A stretch of DNA of 36,552 nt from Lachnospiraceae bacterium (GCA_021203145.1 JAJQBS010000119.1:1-36552), one strand, 5' to 3'. Positions 15,341 to 23,700 are shown, numbered from the stretch's first letter. The notes: generated by a model from the letters alone, not told the origin. Numbers and translations are program-made.

Positions 15341-16669
15341 ATGATTCATGATTATATGGTTCAGGCCGCCGCTCTTTTCAGGAGCCATCCGTCAATAAAC
15401 ATTCTGCAATGCCTGACAGAATTAGTCTGCTTTCTTCTCTATATCCGTGCGATCCCTTCCCGGAATATCAGCCGGGTAAAAAGAGAAGCCGCTCATGCCG
15501 TTTTTTTTGCTGCCATCATCGCTCTCCACCTGCGAAACCACATGATTGCCATTTATTTCCCGGTATATATGCTCCTGTGTATTGCTTTTGTCTGGCTGAT
15601 CTGCAATATCTCCCTGTCCAAGGCAATCTTCCGGGTCTGTCCTTTCGGACTCGGCATGGAGTTCTGCCGTCTGCTCTGCAGGGATGGCTGCCTGACACTT
15701 TTGCTGACAAAATTTTCATCTGCAATTTCTGATGTGGTTTCTATCTGCCTATGTTCCATTCTCTATTTTGTTCTTCTGGTTCCAAGCACCATCTGGATGC
15801 AAAAAGAGACCAAAAACTTTGAAAAGCTGAATATTACCGCGGGGCAGATGGTCGGCTTTGTGTTTCCGCTAGCGCTGTATGTTGCTGTCCGCCAGTCCGT
15901 ATTTGCCTGGCTTGCCACGCTCACCTGGCCGCAGTGGCTGCAGCTGGAATTCCTGCAGCTGGCCATTCTCATCTGCTCCGAATTTGAAATCATCTCCGCC
16001 GGCCGGATAGCGACTGCCCAGATCGAACGCAGCGAATTATTGGAAAAACAGATACTCATGGAAAAAAAGCAGCAGCAATATACTGCCCAGGTAGCGTCCA
16101 TTGACGCCGTCAACCGCAGATATCACGATCTGAAGCATTATCTTACCGCAGTGGAAACGATGAACACCAGAGAGCTAAATGCTTCCGTCCTGGCGATGCG
16201 TCAGGAAATCGAAGCCTACGAATGCATGCAGAAAACCGGCAGCCGCACGCTGGATATTCTGCTTTCCGAGCGGATGTGTGAATGTCAGAAAAAAGGCATC
16301 CGGCTGATTCCCTACATTGACGCGCGGCAGATTGATTTCATCCATGTGACCGATCTGTGTGTCATCTTCGGAAATGCCATGGATAACGCGATCGAAGCAA
16401 CCGAAAAGCTGGAATATGTAAACATGAAAGAAATCAGCATCAAAATCGGCGTCTCAGAGGAGCTCCTGATTATGCGTTTTCACAATTATTATGACGGGAG
16501 CCTGCGGTATGACGGTCAGACGCTGCTGACCTCAAAAGCCGACAGCGGCTCTCATGGATATGGCCTGGAAAGCATCCGGGAGGCTGCGGCAAAATATAGC
16601 GGAACCGTTGCCTATGACGCTGAAGGAAATGAATTTTCCCTCAACATTCTGATTCCGATTGTAAAATGA
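15341..16669 (+). CDS. GHKL-type sensor histidine kinase
   Basis: 442 residues from ATG 15341 (AAGGGA upstream); the frame extends further back but overlaps the regulator without a ribosome site. The first about 200 residues form five to six membrane helices, then a short coiled-coil (ERSELLEKQILMEKKQQQY), the phospho-acceptor His262 in RRYHDLKHYL and a GHKL ATPase domain with GNAMDNAIEA (near 344) and SHGYGLESIREAAAKYSG. This is the AgrC/CitA-like architecture. It senses something in or at the membrane; linkage to an external reductase suggests its substrate or redox state. No terminator is obvious in 16670-16805. Confidence 0.92.
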   Translation: MIHDYMVQAAALFRSHPSINILQCLTELVCFLLYIRAIPSRNISRVKREAAHAVFFAAIIALHLRNHMIAIYFPVYMLLCIAFVWLICNISLSKAIFRVCPFGLGMEFCRLLCRDGCLTLLLTKFSSAISDVVSICLCSILYFVLLVPSTIWMQKETKNFEKLNITAGQMVGFVFPLALYVAVRQSVFAWLATLTWPQWLQLEFLQLAILICSEFEIISAGRIATAQIERSELLEKQILMEKKQQQYTAQVASIDAVNRRYHDLKHYLTAVETMNTRELNASVLAMRQEIEAYECMQKTGSRTLDILLSERMCECQKKGIRLIPYIDARQIDFIHVTDLCVIFGNAMDNAIEATEKLEYVNMKEISIKIGVSEELLIMRFHNYYDGSLRYDGQTLLTSKADSGSHGYGLESIREAAAKYSGTVAYDAEGNEFSLNILIPIVK

Positions 16670-16805
16670 GCAGGCCGCATGGAAAACACGTGGATTTTAT
16701 ACACACCCTGGCCGGGTACCATTCCCGAACAGCGTCGAGGCTTTTTGAGTTTGCGATTCGCGTATCAGGCGGTGCAAGGTGGGTATATAATTCCGCGACA
16801 GCTCT

Positions 16806-17519
16806 TTAGATGTTACAAAAGCAGGAGTCCCCTGTCATGGCACCTGACGCCAGGGGGCTTGAAGCCTTCTCAAGTGCCGCAATCACCGCCGGGAGATCCC
16901 GGACCTCCGGGCAGATGGCAGCCGCACCGGCCTCCTCCAGTTCCTCCCGCGATCCATATCCGTATAATACGCCGATACAAAGAAGACCGTTCTCCCTGGC
17001 TCCTTCTACATCGTGCGAGCGGTCTCCCACCATGAGAATATTTTCTGCTGTCCCCATCTGTCGGAGTGCGTATGCGATTACCTGATCTTTCCTGTTTCGG
17101 CTCTCATCCATCGTCGCTCCGGCAATCAGGTCAAAATAGCTGTCCAGCTGAAAATAAGCGAGAATTTTTTTTGCGCTTGTCTCCGGTTTTGACGTCGCGA
17201 CAATCAGCCTCCTGCCCTGCGCACGCAGACTCTCCAGAACCTCCGGGATCCCTTCGTAGACCAGATTCTCCTTCCATCCACGCTCCAGGTAATATTCCCG
17301 GTAATCATCCACCATATGGAGAGACTGCTCCCTTGTCATTCCGTAATATTTCTGAAAGGAATCTGTCAGCGGAGGCCCGACAAAGGCCCACAGCTTTTCG
17401 CGGTCCGTCTCGTCAATCCCATTCTTTTTCAGCGCGTAGAGGACGGAATTAATAATCCCCCTGCCTGACTCTGTCAATGTTCCATCCAGATCAAATAACA
17501 GATACTTGTAGTGTTTCAT
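16806..17519 (-). CDS. HAD-family phosphatase (phosphoglycolate phosphatase-like)
   Basis: 237 residues. HAD motif I DLDGTLTES (nucleophile Asp10), motif II VATSKPETS, motif III lysine in NRKDQVI and motif IV MVGDRSHDVEGARENG; a helical cap (about 16-85) makes it a subfamily IA hydrolase. Closest by pattern to Gph/PpaX-type enzymes acting on small phosphate esters; the substrate cannot be read from sequence. The last about 20 residues (SSPLASGAMTGDSCFCNI) lie beyond the normal domain and coincide with a hairpin (CCCCTG/CAGGGG, near 16829-16856), so the gene end may have been extended by a repeat. Confidence 0.85.
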   Translation of the reverse strand: MKHYKYLLFDLDGTLTESGRGIINSVLYALKKNGIDETDREKLWAFVGPPLTDSFQKYYGMTREQSLHMVDDYREYYLERGWKENLVYEGIPEVLESLRAQGRRLIVATSKPETSAKKILAYFQLDSYFDLIAGATMDESRNRKDQVIAYALRQMGTAENILMVGDRSHDVEGARENGLLCIGVLYGYGSREELEEAGAAAICPEVRDLPAVIAALEKASSPLASGAMTGDSCFCNI

Positions 17520-17554
17520 AACTGCCTGTCTCCTGTCCCTTCATTTTATGTCCG

Positions 17555-17660
17555 TATTCGCGCAGCGAGCATGGACGCAGGCAATGTTCCGATTTTCGCA
17601 GAAAATCGAGAATGGTACCGCGCCAATCGCGAAGCGATTTTTTAATGCGCGGCTTCCATT
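17555..17660 (-). repeat. Structured intergenic repeat, reverse copy
   Basis: On the minus strand CTCGATTTTCTGCGAAAATCG (hairpin) followed by GAACATTGCCTGCG closely matches the plus-strand copy at 23612-23646 (CTCGATTTGCTTCGCAAATCG, GAACATAGCCTGCG). An extra hairpin (AATCGC/GCGATT, 17624-17640) and GCGCGG/CCGCGC arms complete the unit. It lies in the gap between the HAD gene and the small export protein. Confidence 0.65.
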
Positions 17661-17799
17661 TTATCATATGTCCGTACCCTTAACAACCCAAAAATCAGTA
17701 ACTTCCCTGTCGGCGCTCCTTACATTTTTTTAAAAAAAGGGGTGTTATAATCTGCATCTTTCCTGTATAATAGAGCAGTATTTTTGAAGTCAGGCAGGG

Positions 17800-17850
17800 G
17801 GCGTGCCGGCACCCCTGTCCGCCTGCGCCAGGCGGGTGCGGCGTTTATCA
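17800..17850 (+). repeat. Partial copy of the structured repeat
   Basis: Contains the block TCCGCCTGCGCCAGGCGGG...GCGGCGTTTA, matching the 5' half of hairpin two of the 12.0 kb units, in the leader of the next gene. A -10 like TATAAT lies upstream at 17766-17771, without a clear -35. Confidence 0.5.
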
Positions 17851-17889
17851 TACTTCACCATTTTACATTTCAAGGAGACTGTTTATTTT

Positions 17890-18366
17890 ATGAAAAGCTA
17901 TCTGATTGTATTTTTAATTTCCATGGTTCCCCTCATTGAGCTGCGCGGGGCAATCCCTTACGGCGTCCTCTTTGGTCTTCCGACCGTTCCGACCTACATC
18001 GTGGCGATTATCGGAAATATGATCCCGGTTCCCATCATTTATCTCTTCGCACGGAGGGTGCTCATCTGGGGGCAGGATAAACCATTCATCGGAAAGATTT
18101 TTACCTTCTTTCTGGAAAAAGGCGAGCGGGGCGGCCAGAAGCTGCAGGCGAAGGCCGGCAGAGGGCTGTTTGTCGCACTTTTGCTCTTTGTAGGGATCCC
18201 CTTTCCTGGTACCGGAGCCTGGACCGGCACGCTCGCGGCCAGCATCCTGAAGATGGATTTTAAGTCTACGACGGCCGCCGTCATGCTCGGCGTATTGCTT
18301 GCGGGCGTCATCATGGGGCTTGCGAGCAATGGGCTGCTCGGCGCGTTTGGCCTGTTTTTTGGATAA
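17890..18366 (+). CDS. Small multidrug export-like membrane protein (COG2426)
   Basis: 159 residues, four to five hydrophobic segments. Family marks are the start FLISMVPLIELRGAIPYG, the re-entrant-looking FVGIPFPGTGAWTGTLAA and a glycine-rich C-terminal helix. Matches PF06695 in length. Start ATG 17890 with AAGGAG 12 bases upstream; the longer frame back to 17803 only translates repeat DNA. Despite the family name, transport of drugs is not established. Followed after 53 bases by the shikimate-kinase-like gene on the same strand. Confidence 0.85.
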   Translation: MKSYLIVFLISMVPLIELRGAIPYGVLFGLPTVPTYIVAIIGNMIPVPIIYLFARRVLIWGQDKPFIGKIFTFFLEKGERGGQKLQAKAGRGLFVALLLFVGIPFPGTGAWTGTLAASILKMDFKSTTAAVMLGVLLAGVIMGLASNGLLGAFGLFFG

Positions 18367-18419
18367 AACGCGACTATTCCGTTCCTTCTCAGTTACGATA
18401 AGCCTTATGGGAGAAATAC

Positions 18420-18977
18420 ATGTCATCTGACAATATTACATTAATCGGCATGCCGGGCGCCGGTAAAAGCACGGTTGGGATCGTCCTCGCGAAAGTGCTG
18501 GGATATGATTTTATTGACTCTGATCTTCTGATTCAGAAATCGGAAGGGATGCTGCTCTGGCAGATTATCGAGTCGCGCGGCATCGACGGCTTCCATGAGG
18601 CCGAGGAGCGCGTCAATGCCGGGATTGATGTCTCGCAAAGCGTCATCGCGACCGGAGGCAGTGTGATCTACGGTGACCGCGCGATGTCGCATCTGAAATC
18701 AATCGGAAAAGTCGTGTACCTGAAGATCGGCTGCGAAGAGCTCACGCAGAGGCTTGGCGATCTGGCAAAACGCGGCGTCACCATAAAGCCGGGGCAGACA
18801 CTGGGCGACCTTTACGCGGAGCGCGTTCCTCTCTATGAAAAATATGCAGATATCACGGTGAATATTTCGCACATCGGCATAGCGGAAGCCGCGGAAAAGG
18901 TCCGGCTGCAGGTAATCCGTGAGACCCGCCTGCAGCGCTCCCGTGATCCGTGGCACCTGCCCACAGCGCTCCCGTGA
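18420..18977 (+). CDS. Shikimate-kinase-like protein
   Basis: 185 residues; P-loop GMPGAGKST (10-18), DSDLL with the shikimate/magnesium aspartates, TGGS, and a lid and C-terminal ERVPLYEKYAD that keeps the late arginine. The core is that of AroK, which phosphorylates shikimate in aromatic amino-acid synthesis. Two canonical sites differ: the shikimate-binding FRxxE motif reads FHEAE, and GGG reads GGS. So the substrate may be different or activity weak, and I do not assign aroK. The last about 15 residues (RSRDPWHLPTALP) are translated from the 31-base tandem repeat, which also supplies the stop codon. Confidence 0.75.
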   Translation: MSSDNITLIGMPGAGKSTVGIVLAKVLGYDFIDSDLLIQKSEGMLLWQIIESRGIDGFHEAEERVNAGIDVSQSVIATGGSVIYGDRAMSHLKSIGKVVYLKIGCEELTQRLGDLAKRGVTIKPGQTLGDLYAERVPLYEKYADITVNISHIGIAEAAEKVRLQVIRETRLQRSRDPWHLPTALP

Positions 18978-19036
18978 TCCGTGGCACCTGCCCACAGCGC
19001 TCCCGTGATCCGTGGCACCTGCCCACAGCGCTCCCG
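18933..19036 (+). repeat. 31-base tandem repeat at the end of the kinase gene
   Basis: Identical 31-base units begin at 18933, 18964 and 18995, with a partial fourth from 19026. Unit core CAGCGCTCCCGTGATCCGTG. The units abut without spacers. The length is not a multiple of three; the kinase frame stops in the second unit. Confidence 0.9.
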
Positions 19037-19136
19037 GAAAGACGACTGATATCATTCCGGGGATCCGCCAGCGTCCGGCACCGGGAACCTGCAGCTTGTG
19101 GACATCCCCCTGACATCCCCCTATCTGCAGAGCCTC

Positions 19137-20303
19137 TTACAGAGCCTCCAGCCCCTTTCTCAGCCGTTCCATGCCTTCGAGCACCAGGGCGTTCGGGCAG
19201 GCGACATTCATGCGGAGGAAGGCTGCTCCATTTCCGCCATACTGGCTGCCCGATGAAAGATACAGTCCCGTTTTTTCCCGGATGAAACCGGCCAGGTCAC
19301 CTCTTTCACAGCCGGACAGGTTCATCGCGCCGCAGTCCAGCCACATCAGATAGGTTGCTTCTGATTCTACGACGCCAAGTCCGGGGATGTGCTCCGCCGC
19401 ATAGGCTTTGACGGTCTCCTTGTTTTTCTGAATATAGTCACGCAGGGCGTCAAGCCAGGCGCCGCCCTCCGTAAAGGCCGCGATGGCGGCGTCCACTGCG
19501 AATGCGTTCGGCTCTGCCACCTCGTCCGTATTGAATCCCCGCCAGACCTTGTGGCGCAGGACGGTATTCGGCACGAACACAGCGGCCGTCTGCAGCCCGG
19601 CCAGGTTAAACGTCTTGGTCGGCGCGATACAGGTGACGCTGTTCTCCTGGCAGGCCTCGGACACAGAAGCAAAGGGGACGTAGCCTTTGCCCGGGCTGGT
19701 GAGGTCACAGTGGATCTCATCTGAAATGACGGTCACATGGTGCTTTTTACACAGTTCTCCGATCTCCGCCAGAGTCTGGCGGTCCCAGATATTTCCCGTA
19801 GGGTTCTGCGGATTGCACAGAATCATCAGGGTTGTCTGCGGATCCGCCAGCTTTTTCTCCAGATCCGCAAAATCAATGGAATAGGCCTTCCCGTCGTATT
19901 GCAGGGGGCTTTCCTGCACCTGCCGCCCATTGTTTATGATTGAGTTAAAAAAAACATTATAGACCGGCGTCTGCAGCAAAACCTTCTCCGCAGGCGTAGT
20001 CAGCTTCCGCACCATACTGGAGATCGCCGGGACGATACCCGTGCAGAAGATCAGAGAGTCCTCCGGGATCTGGAAATCGTGGCGGCTCTTCCACCAGCCG
20101 CTATACGCCCGGCGCCATTCGTCCGGGATATCCGTATAGCCGAAAATACCGTGCGCGGCTCTTTTCTCGATCGCCGCGCGGATCTGGGGCGCCGTCTCAA
20201 AGTCCATATCCGCCACCCACATGGGAAGCTCATGCTCTCCCACCTGCCATTTCAGGGAGCCGGTGTTCCTGCGGTCAATGATCGTATCAAAATCATAAGT
20301 CAT
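19137..20303 (-). CDS. patB: PatB/MalY-type PLP-dependent C-S lyase
   Basis: 388 residues, start ATG 20301-20303 with AGGAGGAG upstream; the longer frame to 20444 translates minisatellite DNA. Fold-type I aminotransferase-like enzyme: LPMWVADMDFETAPQIRAA at the start, NPQNPTGNIWD for PLP contact, ISDEIHCDL with the PLP-pairing aspartate, and the PLP lysine in APTKTFNLAGLQ. It is expected to split cystathionine or cysteine conjugates into a thiol, pyruvate and ammonia. With metY 3.5 kb away the window has two sulfur amino-acid enzymes, but they are not in one operon. Convergent with the kinase gene. Confidence 0.9.
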   Translation of the reverse strand: MTYDFDTIIDRRNTGSLKWQVGEHELPMWVADMDFETAPQIRAAIEKRAAHGIFGYTDIPDEWRRAYSGWWKSRHDFQIPEDSLIFCTGIVPAISSMVRKLTTPAEKVLLQTPVYNVFFNSIINNGRQVQESPLQYDGKAYSIDFADLEKKLADPQTTLMILCNPQNPTGNIWDRQTLAEIGELCKKHHVTVISDEIHCDLTSPGKGYVPFASVSEACQENSVTCIAPTKTFNLAGLQTAAVFVPNTVLRHKVWRGFNTDEVAEPNAFAVDAAIAAFTEGGAWLDALRDYIQKNKETVKAYAAEHIPGLGVVESEATYLMWLDCGAMNLSGCERGDLAGFIREKTGLYLSSGSQYGGNGAAFLRMNVACPNALVLEGMERLRKGLEAL

Positions 20304-20377
20304 CCTTTTATTCTCCTCCTGATTTTGTTGCATGTAAAATGTCCAAAACAGCGGAACCAGATTCCGCCATATTCTCC

Positions 20378-20530
20378 GTGCAGGCAGAGCGTTTTCCCTG
20401 TTATGCATCTGCCGTGCAGGCAGAATGCTTTCCCTGTCATGCATCTGCTTCGCAGGCAGAGTGCTTTCCTGTCATGCATCTGCCGCGCATGCTGTATGCT
20501 TTCCCTGTCATGCTTCTGCCGTGCAGGTGA
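20378..20530 (-). repeat. 36-base minisatellite between DUF3737 gene and patB
   Basis: Units begin at 20378, 20414, 20450, about 20485 and 20521 (partial). Core on the plus strand GTGCAGGCAGAATGCTTTCC, then CTGTCATGCATCTGCC. The third unit lacks one base. The last seven codons and the stop of the DUF3737 gene are inside the final unit. Confidence 0.85.
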
Positions 20531-21362
20531 TCCTCGTCTTTTCCGGGTCAATCTTATCGCGCTCCAGGATCAGCTCCCCGATGGATTTCGCGCGGATCAC
20601 GCCGCCGGACGGGTTCAGAACGCTGTCGATGTGGCTGTCGATCTCAGCGTCCACGGTCGAATACTCAAAAGCCAGCGTCGTGTTGAGCAGCCTGCAGTGC
20701 TTCATCACGAGATTATCAATGTAACACATCCCCTGCAGACTTTCCACCGTACAGTTGATAAGCGTCAGGTTTTTCGCATTCCAGCCCAGGTATTCGCCGG
20801 AAATGAATGTGTCATAGACGGTCACATTTTCGCTGTTCCAGAATGAATCCTTCGAGAGCAGGCGGGAATGCCGTATTTCCACATTCTCTGCACCGTCAAA
20901 GGAATAATTGCCGTAAAGCGTGAGATTGCGAACGTCCATGTTTTCACAGTTCATGGCAAAATAATCGCCTTTCGCCATCACCTGCTCCATCCGGACGTTC
21001 CTGCAGCTCCACAGCGTTTCTGCCGCGTTCGCAAAAGAAACATTCCGAAGCGTGACATCGCTGCAGCGCCTGAAATTTTTCGGTGCCTCTATCGCGGAAT
21101 CCTCCACGGTAATGTGATCCGTGTACCAGACGCCGGCCCGCCCCATTTCAAACCAGGTACTGTTTCTGACCAGGATATTTTTCGCGTACCAGAGTGGGTA
21201 TTTCCATTTAAACATGCAGCCGTCCAGATCTACATCGTGGCTTTCTTTTAAAGGAGACTCCCCGTCGTCAAAAATGGTGTCCTTTAACATCAAGTCATGT
21301 CCCTGAAAAAGAGCGCGTTCGCCTGTCAGAAGCTTCTGACATATCTCTGTTTTCTTTTCCAT
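20508..21362 (-). CDS. DUF3737 family protein (right-handed beta-helix)
   Basis: 284 residues from ATG 21360-21362 with GGGAGG nine bases upstream. Repeating rungs such as DVTLRNVSFANA, NMDVRNLTLYGNYSF, NVEIRHSRLLSKDSFWNSENVTVYDT and NLTLINCTVESL show a parallel beta-helix. Conserved in many gut Firmicutes and Bacteroidetes; function unknown and no signal peptide, so cytoplasmic. It is upstream of patB on the same strand, 205 bases apart, separated by a minisatellite. A strong hairpin (21379-21419) sits just before its ribosome site. Confidence 0.88.
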   Translation of the reverse strand: MEKKTEICQKLLTGERALFQGHDLMLKDTIFDDGESPLKESHDVDLDGCMFKWKYPLWYAKNILVRNSTWFEMGRAGVWYTDHITVEDSAIEAPKNFRRCSDVTLRNVSFANAAETLWSCRNVRMEQVMAKGDYFAMNCENMDVRNLTLYGNYSFDGAENVEIRHSRLLSKDSFWNSENVTVYDTFISGEYLGWNAKNLTLINCTVESLQGMCYIDNLVMKHCRLLNTTLAFEYSTVDAEIDSHIDSVLNPSGGVIRAKSIGELILERDKIDPEKTRITCTAEA

Positions 21363-21378
21363 TTGCAGTATACCTCCC

Positions 21379-21419
21379 ATAGTATAGCCGGGGCAGTTTT
21401 TCTGCTCCGGCTATACTAT
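21379..21419 (-). promoter_or_regulatory. Long hairpin directly before the DUF3737 ribosome site
   Basis: An 18-base inverted repeat with one wobble pair (ATAGTATAGCCGGGGCAG and CTGCTCCGGCTATACTAT) and a five-base loop ends one base from GGGAGG (21372-21377). No T run follows on the minus strand, so it is not a normal terminator. It could be an operator or an RNA stem that shields or protects the ribosome site. Confidence 0.6.
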
Positions 21420-21479
21420 ACCTCTTTTGGAGAAATCTGGCAATCAGAAAATCACCGCCGTTCCGCATCTGCCCGGCTG

Positions 21480-23468
21480 TCACCCGGCTGTTTCATACAA
21501 ATCCCTGCTCTGGATCAGCACACCTTTTTCCTTTGCCCATCGCCGCACAAACTTTTGCGCCTCAATCGGGGCCTTTGTATTATTTACAGCTTTGAGCTGG
21601 ACGAGCGTCGGCCTGCGCCGGGCGCTGATCCTACCAGGCTCTGTGCAGGACGGAAGGACTTCCATCGTGGCAAACGGCGTCTCCGGGTCTTCCCGGCGCC
21701 GCAAAAACAAAATATAGGTTTTCCCGCTCGCCACGGTCTCTGAGTAGATTTTCACGCAATGATGCAGATGATTGGATTCATTAATTAGATCCCATGCCGT
21801 AGTGGGGGTGAGCACCTTAAAAGCCTCTTCTTCCTCACAATCTGTGGACGGCCGGGCATGTTCCTCTTCTTCCTCACAATCTGCAGACGGCCGGGCATGC
21901 TCCTCTTCTTCCTCACAATCCGCAAAAGGCCGGGCATACTCCTCTTCTTCCTCATAATCCGTGGACAACCGGACATATTCCTCTTTTTGTACGGCCTTCA
22001 TAAACCTCAGGCTCAGCATATCGTCCTTCTGAATATAATGCAGTCTGAGTGCACTATCATGCGCCCTGTTCAGCGCTTTCGGCCAGCGTCCCTCCGGATA
22101 CTCCTGAATATCGAGGCAGATTTTTACATAGTCTCTGTAAAGTGCGTAATCTCCCGCGCCGGACCGGGCAGAAAGATAACGGAGCGTCTGCAGAATTTCC
22201 TTATCTGACCAGTCTGCAATACCAGCAATCGACTGCCAGCCCTGACTTTCTCCCGTATGACATACATCGCAGTAATACAGCATATCATTGTAAGCGACAG
22301 AGATCTGCTCCATCTGAAGAAGCTGCGGTTTTTTCGCGTATATCTGCACATATCTGGGCATCATACGGACAAGCTCCTTTTCCGGCTGATGCTGCAGTCG
22401 TTTCAGTACTTTCACAGGCAGGCCCAGGATCCCTCTGACATCCTTCCCATCCGCGTGAAACCAGGGCTGGGTGGAAATCTCGCTGTAGCAGCTGCAGATA
22501 TTCCCCAGGCCTGCTTTCGAAAAAAGCTCCAGATATTTGTTATAATTGGGCGAAAGCAACGGAACCAGCGGATTTTTTCCGCCTCCTTTTTCATATTCCA
22601 GGAGCATGAAGGCCGGATATCTCTCATCAAAACGACGCAGAATTCCGTCAGAAGGATACTCCAGCACCTCCGGATCCTGTTTCCTTTTTTCTTTCTTTAT
22701 CCAGTATTTCTGTTCCTCAGGCTCCAGGAATTTTGAGTCTCCCAGAAAAGTCAGATCCACGTGTGCTTTCCGGGACACCAGAAAATCCTTCGTCATAATA
22801 ATTCTTATCGACGACCATCCAAGGTCAATCACCAGAAACATCTCGCCGTATTTTTCAAAGCTGGTGACGGCCACAATCGCTTCCTCTTTGTTTTCGCGGA
22901 TAATATCGCGTACCGTTTCATCCAGGGGCATTTCAAGCTCTTTACTCACATCATAATTTTTCTGAAAAAAGCCCTTCTGACGATAAATATCCAGAAACAT
23001 CCCAAAGCTGTAAAGATCCAGAATCTCAGGAAAATATTCGTGAATGACCTGTATTCCCCCATCCGGATGCAAGCTCGCCATATGCTGTCTGTCGATGAAT
23101 TTTTTCATCCAGACGTCAACATTGTACTGCCCCTCTTCCTCAACCTTCCTTCCATCCCTGGAAAACGAGGCGTGGAAAATCTCCCGCCAGACGCTTCCGC
23201 AGAATTTATCCTCAAATCCGGGTCTGTTCTTCAGCATCAGCTGAAAAACCAGGAAGACCAGTTTTTCATCCTCAATCTGGAAAGAATATGCATAATAATT
23301 ACCTTCATAGACGATCACTTCAATGTCATTGTCATTGTCAAAGTTGCAGGCAATCGCATGCTCTCTCCTGTTATATTCATCCTGCATTACGGCTTTTCCA
23401 CACTTTGAGCAATAGAGGCGCCCCCATTTTTTGAGAAACATATGATGATGTGTATTTATCATTTCCAT
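21480..23468 (-). CDS. PcfJ-domain protein with acidic tandem repeats
   Basis: 662 residues, start ATG 23466-23468 with AAGGAGG upstream. An N-terminal zinc-ribbon-like YCSKCGKAV, a long middle part with ILRRF..RYPAF-type segments and a C-terminal PcfJ-like domain with INESNHLHHCVKIY, TYILFLRRRE, FATMEV and the end motif AQKFVRRWAKEKGV. PcfJ-like proteins occur on plasmids and chromosomes of Firmicutes and lack a known biochemical role. Just before the PcfJ domain, four units of 13 residues (DCEEEEEHARPSA type) come from a 39-base tandem repeat, making an acidic linker absent in ordinary family members. Confidence 0.8.
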   Translation of the reverse strand: MEMINTHHHMFLKKWGRLYCSKCGKAVMQDEYNRREHAIACNFDNDNDIEVIVYEGNYYAYSFQIEDEKLVFLVFQLMLKNRPGFEDKFCGSVWREIFHASFSRDGRKVEEEGQYNVDVWMKKFIDRQHMASLHPDGGIQVIHEYFPEILDLYSFGMFLDIYRQKGFFQKNYDVSKELEMPLDETVRDIIRENKEEAIVAVTSFEKYGEMFLVIDLGWSSIRIIMTKDFLVSRKAHVDLTFLGDSKFLEPEEQKYWIKKEKRKQDPEVLEYPSDGILRRFDERYPAFMLLEYEKGGGKNPLVPLLSPNYNKYLELFSKAGLGNICSCYSEISTQPWFHADGKDVRGILGLPVKVLKRLQHQPEKELVRMMPRYVQIYAKKPQLLQMEQISVAYNDMLYYCDVCHTGESQGWQSIAGIADWSDKEILQTLRYLSARSGAGDYALYRDYVKICLDIQEYPEGRWPKALNRAHDSALRLHYIQKDDMLSLRFMKAVQKEEYVRLSTDYEEEEEYARPFADCEEEEEHARPSADCEEEEEHARPSTDCEEEEAFKVLTPTTAWDLINESNHLHHCVKIYSETVASGKTYILFLRRREDPETPFATMEVLPSCTEPGRISARRRPTLVQLKAVNNTKAPIEAQKFVRRWAKEKGVLIQSRDLYETAG
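21824..21979 (-). repeat. 39-base tandem repeat inside the PcfJ-like gene
   Basis: Units begin at 21824, 21863, 21902 and 21941, with a partial fifth at 21980. Each encodes 13 residues with five glutamates (EEEEEHARPSADC and variants). Since 39 is a multiple of three, copy changes keep the frame and only vary linker length. Confidence 0.92.
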
Positions 23469-23571
23469 GCCTGATATCCTCCTTCTGCACATTTTTCGCA
23501 ACGCAAAGATTCCACGCTTCCCTGACTGCCTTATTTCTCTCTATTCAGTTTTCAAAGTTCCTCCTCCTTCC

Positions 23572-23696
23572 AATCGGATAGGGGAACGCCCTTCTCCCCC
23601 TATCCAGAGTTCTCGATTTGCTTCGCAAATCGGAACATAGCCTGCGCGAGCCGGGTGCGGCTTTAGCCGCAAAACTCCTTGCTCGGCTCTGCGCAT
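23572..23696 (+). repeat. Structured intergenic repeat, long copy
   Basis: Hairpin one GGATAGGGG (23576-23584)/CCCCTATCC (23597-23605), then CGATTTGCTTCGCAAATCG, then hairpin two GAGCCG/CGGCTC enclosing GCGGC-TTTA-GCCGC and ending TGCGCATAA. Hairpin two differs from the 12.0 kb copies by paired substitutions. The rest of the 23469-23787 spacer is the terminator below and a run of eight G (23758-23765) followed by six A. Confidence 0.8.
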
Positions 23697-23700
23697 AAAA

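Noticed and set aside
18933..19036. CRISPR-like array
   Set aside because: The 31-base units directly abut each other with no unique spacers, and no cas genes are present.
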